Origin: Nitrospira sp.
GTDB taxonomy: Bacteria; Nitrospirota; Nitrospiria; Nitrospirales; Nitrospiraceae
Length of the DNA stretch: 64,000 nt
Reading direction: 5' to 3'
NCBI GenBank assembly: GCA_024998625.1
Contig: JACOEL010000017.1
Location: 1-64,000 of the forward strand
Position 1 is the stretch's first letter. Every line of letters begins with the position of its first letter. The notes below the pieces were generated by a model, which saw only the letters and a list, made by a program, of their open reading frames with translations, was not told the origin of the DNA and searched no databases. Positions 43,442 to 51,334 of the stretch are shown in pieces. The position numbers were made by a program, and so were the translations under genes.

Positions 43442-45151
43442 TCAGCCGCCAGACGATTGGATGGAATCGAACTGCAGCCCGCTTGAGCCTTCGCCCCGGC
43501 CCGGGTTCTTGCGCCGGCCGATCCAGAGGTGCGTGGTGCCGTCGATCCAGCGCGCATACTGATAGGTCCTGGTGACGCGTGCCCCTTCCCGCGGCACTTC
43601 TTCCTCAAAGAGCAGCAGCTCGCGGTTCGGTTCGAGCAAGCGTCCCTTCGGCAATTGCAGGCCTTGAATGCCGCCTTCGCCGAATGCCGGCAGGACGCCA
43701 CGTTTGAGCCGCAGGGTGGTGCCGTCTTTCACCGGGAGTAGCGGAATCCAATAGTCCGGCACCGTGGTGCCGAGCCGGTATATCAATGGTGCGCCGTCAG
43801 CGGCAGGGGATGGCGACTGCTCCGCCAGCGTTTCTTGATAGGCTTCATGACGATCCAATGGACGACCGGCAGCGCTTTCGACGACCCGCTCGACGGCCCA
43901 GGCCACGTTGGCCATTTCATCTCTCAACAACGACAGGTCCTCCACCGGCCGGCTTTCCAGCATCGGTCCCAGCACGGGCGGTAAGAAGAACAACTTCTGT
44001 GTATCGTTCGTGAGGCTGAACATGCGCCAGGGCGTGGTGGGCCCATCCACGTCGGTCGTGTGGGAAATGAGGAACCGTTCGCCGAACGTGTTGGTCACGA
44101 CGAGCGCGCGGATCTGCGAGAGTGTCCCGACGGGAAGTTCGAGCGGCAGGAGGAACCAATCGTTGCTGTATTCCAGTGCGAACTTCACGAGCAGCAGGCG
44201 CGCCAGGTCCTGCGGTGCGGCCTGGATGCTTGCAAAATTGACGGCGCCGTCTTCGAATTCCCACAAGCGCGCGGAGGGCATGCCGCGAAACGAGACCGGC
44301 GCGGGGAGAAAGGCCTCCGTGACAGAGGTTCGGCTTTCGGTGGCGCCCAGGCCGGTTCCCGAACTCGTCGTGAACGAAAACCAGTCCAATCGACCGTCCA
44401 GATATTCCGGTGCGGTCAGCACCACTTCGCTCGACGTCGTCTTGGCGGAGACACTGAGGGCATACTCCATCCGCTCCGGAATCCAGGCCGAGGGAGCCGT
44501 GCCCTGTTGAAAGAGACCGTCCAGCCAGGTCAGCCAGGCGGTGACTTGGCTAAGTACCTTCGGGCGCTCCACTTCACTCACTTGATCGAACGGCGCTTCT
44601 CGAAACAACTCCGCCAACGTGTTGCCGGCCTGCAGCGCTCTCAGGCGCGCGGCAAACCGCAGTCCATCGATGCTGCGCCCGCTCAGCACGCGGATGAAGG
44701 ACAAACTCGCGGCATCGATCTGCTTGGCCTGCTCCGCTGTGGGGGCAGTCAGGACGTACGTACTCGCCAACCACTGTGCGCGGGTGGGCCCGAGCCTGGC
44801 CGTTTCCAGCAGGCGAAGCAGATGCCGTCCCGATTCGGCCGCGAGGCGCCAGTGAGGGCGTGAGTCGTCCGTCACCGGTTCCGCTTCCACGAGCGTTTCC
44901 AACGCCAGGCCGGCGACTGCGTAGGGGCTGGCCGGATGCGGGCCGGAGCGTGGGCCGGGTTGATAGCGGGTAACGGCGGCTGTGTCCACGATCACCTGCG
45001 CGGCGGCAGGCGAACCGGCATCGGCCCCGTTGAATTCGCCGAACTGCCATTGACGGCCCAGCATCCAGAGCGGATCGTGGATGCGCGCTTGCAACCCGTC
45101 TTGTAGGTCGGGGTTGTGGGTGCTGAGGTCGAGTCTGATTCGAGAGGGCAT
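43442..45151 (-). CDS. large-cluster protein, 569 residues, unknown function
   Basis: 569 residues from the ATG at 45151 (AGGAG upstream); 96 further open codons upstream overlap the previous gene in another frame and are rejected. N-terminus MPSRIRLDLSTHNPDLQDGL, followed by HDPLWMLGRQWQFGEFNGAD, a distinctive block I do not connect to any characterised protein. The middle is helical and Arg/Leu-rich; the C-terminal part contains many short beta segments (VPDYWIPLLPVKDGTTLRLK, ELLLFEEEVPREGARVTRTY) and ends in Gly/Ser-rich sequence. No signal peptide or membrane segment. It lies two bases after the 1,774-residue gene; last gene of the cluster. Confidence 0.7.
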   Translation of the reverse strand: MPSRIRLDLSTHNPDLQDGLQARIHDPLWMLGRQWQFGEFNGADAGSPAAAQVIVDTAAVTRYQPGPRSGPHPASPYAVAGLALETLVEAEPVTDDSRPHWRLAAESGRHLLRLLETARLGPTRAQWLASTYVLTAPTAEQAKQIDAASLSFIRVLSGRSIDGLRFAARLRALQAGNTLAELFREAPFDQVSEVERPKVLSQVTAWLTWLDGLFQQGTAPSAWIPERMEYALSVSAKTTSSEVVLTAPEYLDGRLDWFSFTTSSGTGLGATESRTSVTEAFLPAPVSFRGMPSARLWEFEDGAVNFASIQAAPQDLARLLLVKFALEYSNDWFLLPLELPVGTLSQIRALVVTNTFGERFLISHTTDVDGPTTPWRMFSLTNDTQKLFFLPPVLGPMLESRPVEDLSLLRDEMANVAWAVERVVESAAGRPLDRHEAYQETLAEQSPSPAADGAPLIYRLGTTVPDYWIPLLPVKDGTTLRLKRGVLPAFGEGGIQGLQLPKGRLLEPNRELLLFEEEVPREGARVTRTYQYARWIDGTTHLWIGRRKNPGRGEGSSGLQFDSIQSSGG

Positions 45152-45153
45152 GC

Positions 45154-48100
45154 CTAGGCTCCTATCGCTGGATCGATGACGCCGGTGAAGTCGAGGGTGC
45201 CGCCGGTGAAGAACAGTGCCGGTGCCGACGGGTCCTGCTCTCCGGAACCGACCGGCTGTAACGCGCGTTTGCCGGAACGATCCCACGTGGCCATGCCGTC
45301 GAACAGGGTGAAGGCCATGCCGTTCACGATCCGTCCTTCGAGCCCCACGGCTGCGGCCGGCACTTCGAGCCGAACCCACCGGCCCGGCGGCGGCAGGGGC
45401 CCCATGTACTGGCGGCTGACGGTATTGTCGGTGCCCCACGGAATGAGGTTCTCACCCCAATAGGCGCGATGCTCCCAGCTGCCGTCATGCCACTGCAACA
45501 TGACTTGTCGGGGCAGACGCGCAGGGTCGAGGTAAATGTGCGCGAATAGCCGGTCTCCTACACTGACGAACATCGCGGCCTTGGTGCCTTGGAAAAAGTG
45601 TTGGTGGATGCCGGCGGCGACCGCCGATTGGTGGGCGCGTCTACCGGAGAGCGGTTCCGGTTTCATGCGCACCCAGTTCCAGCCTTCGCCGTCGCCGAGT
45701 GGAGAAGCGCCTTCCGGCAGTTGATCCTCCACCCAGATCAATTCCTCGCCGCTGTCGGGCGCCACGGCGCGGAGCCTGGCCAAGTCCATCGTCTCGTGCA
45801 GGACGGCTTCCAGGCTGTTGAGGTCCCACGTCGTCCGCCGGTCTGTAGGCACGGCGAGCAGCAGCGCCTGTGGCGGCGCGTTGTTCGGTTGATCGTAATG
45901 AAAGGCCAGGCCGGTCGTTTCGACGGGGCTCGGCACCGTCTCCACCCACTCGTCGATCAGGAGTCCGCAGAAGGGTTGTTCGAAGCGGAGCGGTTGTGCC
46001 GACGCCAGCTGCGCCACCAGCGAGAGGCGCCCGCGCGGGAAGGGCTGGTCCGGCGCCTGCGGCAGGGCCACCCAGCGATCCTGCGCCTGAAAGGGGAGTT
46101 GTCCGACGTGGAACCGGAGTGCGGAGCTGCCCACGGTTTCGCCATACAACATCGCTTCGTTCAGACGCGTCGCACCAGGTCTCACATAGGCGGCACGCTG
46201 GAACCAGGTGACGGCGGCCATTGGGTCTTGGCCTTGGAGCGAGAGCCCGGCGGCGAACGTCTCGTTCAGCTGCGCAGCGTTGGCTGCCGTCACGCGGGGC
46301 AGCGCCAGGAAGTCCTGGCCGAAGATGATGCGCAATCGAGCCAGGTCGTGATCGCGCCGTTCTTCCGGCGTGGCAATTGCGCGCACAAAGTCTTGGTCGG
46401 ACTCGGCGATGCGATCCAGCCGACGTTGCGCTTCGAGGAGGACCGACCGCGCCTGTGTCAGGAGCAACGCTCGCGCTTCCGGTCCCGCGCCGCCGATGTC
46501 CATCGGGACGGCACTCGGTATACCGAAGTTCGCCAAACTGAACAGAGCCTGGCGTACCTCGTCGAGGTTGGCAGTCAGGTCATCTGAGGAGGGCGGCGGC
46601 AGGAGGCCGTTGAGCTTACCGCGCGCGTCGGTCAGGGCTTGCAGCGCGCGGGTTGCGCGACCGGCAAATTCGTCATGGTCCAGTCCGGAATCGGCGGGTG
46701 ATTCTGGTAACGACAGGTCGCGTCCGTCGAGCGAGCGGGCGTTGCTGAGCAGGCGCCGCACCGTGGTCGCAACCTCGCACCATTCGCTCACGCTGACGAT
46801 CTCCGCGCTCCAGCCGTTGTCCCGGCCGAATTGTAACCGAATGAGCGCATCCGGCGGGACGGTCGCGGGACGAGTCTGCTGCAACACGAACCGCCAACGT
46901 TGCTCCAGCTCGGCTTGCTGTGCCCGAGTGGTGCTTTCGGCGAGGTAGACCGCATCCAGCGGCGCCAGTCCGAGCGAGGTCAGCGAGCTCTCCACCGTTT
47001 GATAGACCTGTCCGTCCTGCTGATTGACGTAGTCCGCCTTACAACGAACCTGAGCCGGGTTGGGTAGCAACGTCGCCGTCCAGGCGTTGAGGATCGGTTC
47101 GGCTTGAGCGCGTGCCGATGGGGCGGTCATCATCGGCCAGCCGGCCGGTGCCGTCCCGTCGGTTGCCGGGAACAGGGTGCAGAGGCGATGCGTGAGCCCG
47201 ATGCCGCTCCTCGGCGTGCGGATCACGTCCAATTCCGGCGGCGGAACTTCACCCGCTGCAATGGCCTCCAACGTGGCGCCTGAACGGAGCGGATTGCCTT
47301 GCACGAGCTGATACACGCTTTCGGCCACGACACTGTCCCCGACGGAGTCGACCAGATCGTCGAGTGCCTTGAGCGCCTCCACCAGCGCCGTGAAGTCCGG
47401 GCTGCCTGGCGGTGGAAATCCCAAGGTCGCGTTGCCGAACGGTATGGTGGTGACATCCCAGGGAGATTGCGGCGCCTGCCGTTGTTGGCTTGCGGTCCAT
47501 CGCCGGTGCAGGGCCAACCCGTCGACCACGGCGGCAGCCGGCAGCGACTTCAGCGCCTCATTCCATTGCGCGGCGAGGCGCGTGGTGAGTGCCGCCCTTG
47601 CGGCCATGAGGTCGGCCATGGCCTTGCCGCGTTGCCCGCCTTCCTTGGCGAGGATCTGGCGGTCGAGTTCTGCGGCGCGCGTCTCTTGCCCTACCGCCAT
47701 CTGCTGCGCGGCGGGAATGGAATCCGGATCGGCGGCGTTGAGCAGTTTGGCCTGGGCCCGTTCCGCGAGCAGGCGTGAGCCGTCGCGGGCGCTGACGGCC
47801 TGCTGTGCGGCGGCGGCCTGGGCCAGGGTTGTGGCATGGGCCTGGGTCAGCTGTTCCACGCGGTTGTCCCACTCATCCAAATCCCGCGCTTCCAATAACT
47901 GGACGGCATACCGCCGCACGGTGGGTTGGATCACCTTGCCCTGCGGTTTCGCTGCCTGCTGTTGCGCCAGCACCTGGGCCGCCTGCGTCACCTGTGCCTG
48001 CGCGGCCTGCGCCTGTTGCGCGAGCGTGGCGATCGTCCCCAGTTCGGCGCGATAGGTCTCTGCACGGCGCTCTCGTTCGGCCTTCAATCCCCGGGCATCT

Positions 48101-50478
48101 TCAGCCCGGCGCAGAGCCTGGTCGCGTTGGGCCGTGAATAGCGTCACCTCCTGCGCCAGCCGTTCAGCCCGCGTGAGGGTCGCGCGGATGTCGGCGAAGC
48201 GGTCGGTGCCGGTGAAGCTCGTGAGGGCGCGGAAGCGTTGGATGTAGCGGTCCAACCCGCGTTCGTGGAGACGGCGTTCGAATCGATACCCGAGCAGGGC
48301 GGTCAGAGACTGACCTTGGCGCACTCCGTCGAGCAGCCACTTGGCGCGATGGACCCGTTCTGATGAAAGGTCGACAGCAAAGGGCGAAGTGCCGGGTGCG
48401 CGATTCGATTCTTGCGACAGGTAGCCGCTTCGCAGCACCGCGGCGGCCGCCGCATGCCCAAGCGAAGGGGCGTGGACGAAGCCTTTGTTCTGTTCCGAGC
48501 GCGAGAGTGGTGCAGGGACACCGGCCGGAAGTGCCGGGACCGGTTGCAGCGGGGCCGCACGCCGGACCTGTTCCACCCAGCCGTAGGCGCCGAGCCTGAT
48601 GCCGGTGGGCGTGGCCTTCCGCATGACGGCCAGCCGCCTGGTGGCAAGGGATGTGCCCCAGGCATCGAGGCGATAGGTGAGCAGATCCATCACTTCCGCG
48701 AGCAGTTGCTGCCGAACCGGTTCAGGCAGGGTCGTCACTTCGTCCCAGGCCGGCTCGTGCGGAGTGGAGAGTGCGCGAGTCAGCAGCAGCGTCCGGAAGG
48801 CCTCGGTCAGCAGCCGTCGCGGAACGGGCGGCTGTTGAGTGGAGATCTCGGGAAATTCCCGCAAGATGTAACGGAAGGCGTTCGCTTCCTGCGCCAAGAG
48901 CACGACGGGGTTGGATTCCACGGTGGTCTGGAGGGCTTGTGCCGCCTGGCGGCGGCGCGTCAATCGTTGGGCGCGCCACCAGGTGGCCAGAGCCCTGTCC
49001 TGGTCCTGATCGGTCGTCGAGATCCAGCGGTCGAGCGCCGCCACCGGCAGCAGGCCGTAGGGTTGGCTGTCGACACGCAAGACCGGCAGTGGCCCGCGAG
49101 CACGGACGTACTTCGTGAAATGGTCGCGAAGCACGTCCGCGCCGGCTGCGCCGAGCAGTTGCCGCAAGAGCGGACTGTCGCAGAACGCGAGCAGGGCCGC
49201 CTGCATGAGGGAAGACCGGCGCTGTTCCGATCCGTCGGCCCCGCGGATATGCGCGAAGACGGAACTCGGCATGCCCAAGGCCTGCGCCAGCAGCTCGCCG
49301 TCGGACCCGGAGCGGATGAGCGAGGAACCCAGTTCGACGCCCATGCTGTCGTCGGCATCGCGCCCGGTTGAGCGATACCCGGCGGAGGCTTCCGTCGTGT
49401 TGTTTGTCGGCACCTGTTGCTCGACGAGGGCGAGGCTGCCGGTGTAATGGTGGGCATCGAACAATCGGACCAATCGGTCGGCCGTGGCCGGGGCGTCCCA
49501 TGAGGCCTTGAGGCCCAACACGACGATCCGATCGAATCCCGCCTTGGCGTCTTCCTCCGTGACGGGAATACGTAGCCCCATCCCGATGGATTCAGCCGTA
49601 TCAAAATCGGTGATCCACCGCATGCCTTCATCGACAGGCGGGAGGCCATTGCTGCCGACCGGGCCTGTGCTGCGCGGGTCCGGCCCGACCGCCACGGTTT
49701 CCGGGATTGCCTTGCCCCAGGCGGTGACACGTGCGGTATCGCCGCGATAACCGATGGCGACCCAGCGATCCGGGAGGACCTGCGTGTGGGGCGCGCGGGT
49801 CCAGCTGTCGTTGCGGCGAGTGACCGTTCCGGCTTGGGCAGGATCCAGCACATGGGCGATCCAGGCAGCGCGGGTCGTGCCGAATTGTTCGGTGAGTCGT
49901 TGCCAACCCTGCCTGATGTGCTCCTGCCGGTCCGTGCCTGCCGGGGTTACGGCGGAGACATGGGCCCAGAATTCCTTGCCGCGGCGTTCCTCTTCCTCCG
50001 TGAGGGCCGGTTCGTGGGTGTCGAGATGAATGTCGTCGGGATACACGCGGAGCAGGAGGTCGGTGCCCGGTCCCGTGCGTCTCGCCGCAAACCTGGTTTC
50101 CACCCGGACGGGAAACAGCAGCAGCGGATGCGTCGTGGCGACCGTGCCGCTGAGGCGATCCGTGCCAAGCAGTCGGGCCGTCGCGGCATCACGAGCGGTT
50201 CGATGTTCGTCGACCTGCGCCGACAGCGCGGCGACTTCGGCTTTCTTCCGCGTCACCGTTTCCTGCGTGGCTGTGATTTGTGCGTTCACCCGAGCCAACT
50301 CCGCCTGATACAGCGCCCGTTGCCTGATGAGCAGGGCAGCCCGCCGTTGCGCCGCCTGGGCCCTCGCGACGGCCCGATCGTGCGCCGCCTGCAATTGCCG
50401 GAGTTTGGTTGCCCATGCCCGGAGCAATGCCGGGGGCACCCGTTCGGGAATATCTGGTCCTTCAGAGATCGGTCTCAC
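45154..50478 (-). CDS. giant cluster protein, 1,774 residues, coiled coils and C-terminal beta domain
   Basis: 1,774 residues from a GTG at 50478, preceded by AAGGAAAGG; more upstream codons are open but lie on the coding sequence of the previous gene. An N-terminal coiled coil (about 15-110, Ala/Gln/Arg-rich) is followed by VETRFAARRTGPGTDLLLRV and YPDDIHLDTHEPALTEEEE (about 130-165) and a mixed domain. A second long coiled coil (about 700-880) and a helical region follow. The C-terminal beta-sandwich contains PGRWVRLEVPAAAVGLEGRI and NGMAFTLFDGMATWDRSGK, a jelly-roll-like binding domain. No signal peptide. Probably a structural or scaffold component; no characterised homolog is known to me. 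Confidence 0.72.
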   Translation of the reverse strand: MRPISEGPDIPERVPPALLRAWATKLRQLQAAHDRAVARAQAAQRRAALLIRQRALYQAELARVNAQITATQETVTRKKAEVAALSAQVDEHRTARDAATARLLGTDRLSGTVATTHPLLLFPVRVETRFAARRTGPGTDLLLRVYPDDIHLDTHEPALTEEEERRGKEFWAHVSAVTPAGTDRQEHIRQGWQRLTEQFGTTRAAWIAHVLDPAQAGTVTRRNDSWTRAPHTQVLPDRWVAIGYRGDTARVTAWGKAIPETVAVGPDPRSTGPVGSNGLPPVDEGMRWITDFDTAESIGMGLRIPVTEEDAKAGFDRIVVLGLKASWDAPATADRLVRLFDAHHYTGSLALVEQQVPTNNTTEASAGYRSTGRDADDSMGVELGSSLIRSGSDGELLAQALGMPSSVFAHIRGADGSEQRRSSLMQAALLAFCDSPLLRQLLGAAGADVLRDHFTKYVRARGPLPVLRVDSQPYGLLPVAALDRWISTTDQDQDRALATWWRAQRLTRRRQAAQALQTTVESNPVVLLAQEANAFRYILREFPEISTQQPPVPRRLLTEAFRTLLLTRALSTPHEPAWDEVTTLPEPVRQQLLAEVMDLLTYRLDAWGTSLATRRLAVMRKATPTGIRLGAYGWVEQVRRAAPLQPVPALPAGVPAPLSRSEQNKGFVHAPSLGHAAAAAVLRSGYLSQESNRAPGTSPFAVDLSSERVHRAKWLLDGVRQGQSLTALLGYRFERRLHERGLDRYIQRFRALTSFTGTDRFADIRATLTRAERLAQEVTLFTAQRDQALRRAEDARGLKAERERRAETYRAELGTIATLAQQAQAAQAQVTQAAQVLAQQQAAKPQGKVIQPTVRRYAVQLLEARDLDEWDNRVEQLTQAHATTLAQAAAAQQAVSARDGSRLLAERAQAKLLNAADPDSIPAAQQMAVGQETRAAELDRQILAKEGGQRGKAMADLMAARAALTTRLAAQWNEALKSLPAAAVVDGLALHRRWTASQQRQAPQSPWDVTTIPFGNATLGFPPPGSPDFTALVEALKALDDLVDSVGDSVVAESVYQLVQGNPLRSGATLEAIAAGEVPPPELDVIRTPRSGIGLTHRLCTLFPATDGTAPAGWPMMTAPSARAQAEPILNAWTATLLPNPAQVRCKADYVNQQDGQVYQTVESSLTSLGLAPLDAVYLAESTTRAQQAELEQRWRFVLQQTRPATVPPDALIRLQFGRDNGWSAEIVSVSEWCEVATTVRRLLSNARSLDGRDLSLPESPADSGLDHDEFAGRATRALQALTDARGKLNGLLPPPSSDDLTANLDEVRQALFSLANFGIPSAVPMDIGGAGPEARALLLTQARSVLLEAQRRLDRIAESDQDFVRAIATPEERRDHDLARLRIIFGQDFLALPRVTAANAAQLNETFAAGLSLQGQDPMAAVTWFQRAAYVRPGATRLNEAMLYGETVGSSALRFHVGQLPFQAQDRWVALPQAPDQPFPRGRLSLVAQLASAQPLRFEQPFCGLLIDEWVETVPSPVETTGLAFHYDQPNNAPPQALLLAVPTDRRTTWDLNSLEAVLHETMDLARLRAVAPDSGEELIWVEDQLPEGASPLGDGEGWNWVRMKPEPLSGRRAHQSAVAAGIHQHFFQGTKAAMFVSVGDRLFAHIYLDPARLPRQVMLQWHDGSWEHRAYWGENLIPWGTDNTVSRQYMGPLPPPGRWVRLEVPAAAVGLEGRIVNGMAFTLFDGMATWDRSGKRALQPVGSGEQDPSAPALFFTGGTLDFTGVIDPAIGA

Positions 50479-50504
50479 GCGGCTGATCCTTTCCTTAATG
50501 AAAC

Positions 50505-51314
50505 CTACGGCCCATCCTGTAAATGCGTGCCGACCTCGGCTTCGGCAGCCGCCAGCGCCTGCTGGGTCGCTGCCTGTTGCGCCTCCGCCTCCGGGATTTG
50601 TCTGGCGAGGTCGGCGAGCAGCGTCGCCAATTCGTTGCGTCTGGTGATCGCGCTTGCGAGGAGCGTCTCGGCGTCCTCCAGCTCGAATCGCGTCGTCAGA
50701 AGGGAATCTTCCAACGTCGCCGTGCGGGCCGACAGGTCTGCCGCCACCCGTTGCAGGGCGTCTCTCGCCAGCGGGTCGCGCGTGACCTCTGCATTCATGC
50801 GCTCGATCTCGGCCAGCGTCGCCTGCAGTTCCTGCCGGCGGGGTTGAAGGGCGGCGATCGCGGCCTGGGTGGCCTGCACCGCAGCGGTGGCCGCCGAAAC
50901 TTGAACATCTGCGGCCCGTACTTGCGCCTGGGCTTGCGCCACGCCCTGCTGTGCGACAGTCACCTTTGCGTGGGCCGCGGTTGCGGCGGTCTGAGCCTGG
51001 GTCAGTTGTTTTCGCAGTGCGGCGAGGCGTGCCCTCCAGGTGGCGGGGGGGATGCCTTGCGGTGGTTCGGACGCATCGAGCAGAGTCTGTTGCACCTCCG
51101 CAACCTGTGCGTCCGCGGCGGCGGCGGCTGCCTGCAGCGGAGGAATGCGCGCTTGGGCCTGCGTCACGCCGTTCTGTGCGGTGGTGCGCTGCGCCTGAGC
51201 CGCTGTCACCGCCTGCTGCTGGGTGGTGAGTTGGGTCGTCAACGTTGTCTGTTGCGCGGCCAAGGCCTGCAGGGCCGTCTGGAGTCGCGCAGTCTCTTGT
51301 TCCAAATAGGGCAT
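50505..51314 (-). CDS. Ala/Gln-rich coiled-coil protein
   Basis: 269 residues from the ATG at 51314; the longer frame extends into the 870-residue gene and is rejected. Nearly the whole length is heptad-like: LQTALQALAAQQTTLTTQLT then TQQQAVTAAQAQRTTAQNGV, with a short non-helical break (ASEPPQGIPPATWRARLAAL). It resembles a rigid rod or fibre protein, perhaps a tail-fibre-like or scaffold component. No signal peptide, no catalytic motif. It lies 20 bases after the 870-residue gene and 26 bases before the 1,774-residue gene, whose own start is also a coiled coil. Confidence 0.65.
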   Translation of the reverse strand: MPYLEQETARLQTALQALAAQQTTLTTQLTTQQQAVTAAQAQRTTAQNGVTQAQARIPPLQAAAAAADAQVAEVQQTLLDASEPPQGIPPATWRARLAALRKQLTQAQTAATAAHAKVTVAQQGVAQAQAQVRAADVQVSAATAAVQATQAAIAALQPRRQELQATLAEIERMNAEVTRDPLARDALQRVAADLSARTATLEDSLLTTRFELEDAETLLASAITRRNELATLLADLARQIPEAEAQQAATQQALAAAEAEVGTHLQDGP

Positions 51315-51334
51315 GATCTCGTCTCTTTCCGCCG

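Noticed and set aside
45152-45439. 96-codon extension of the 569-residue protein
   Set aside because: Low-quality Arg/His-rich sequence overlapping the previous gene; the ATG at 45151 has AGGAG upstream.
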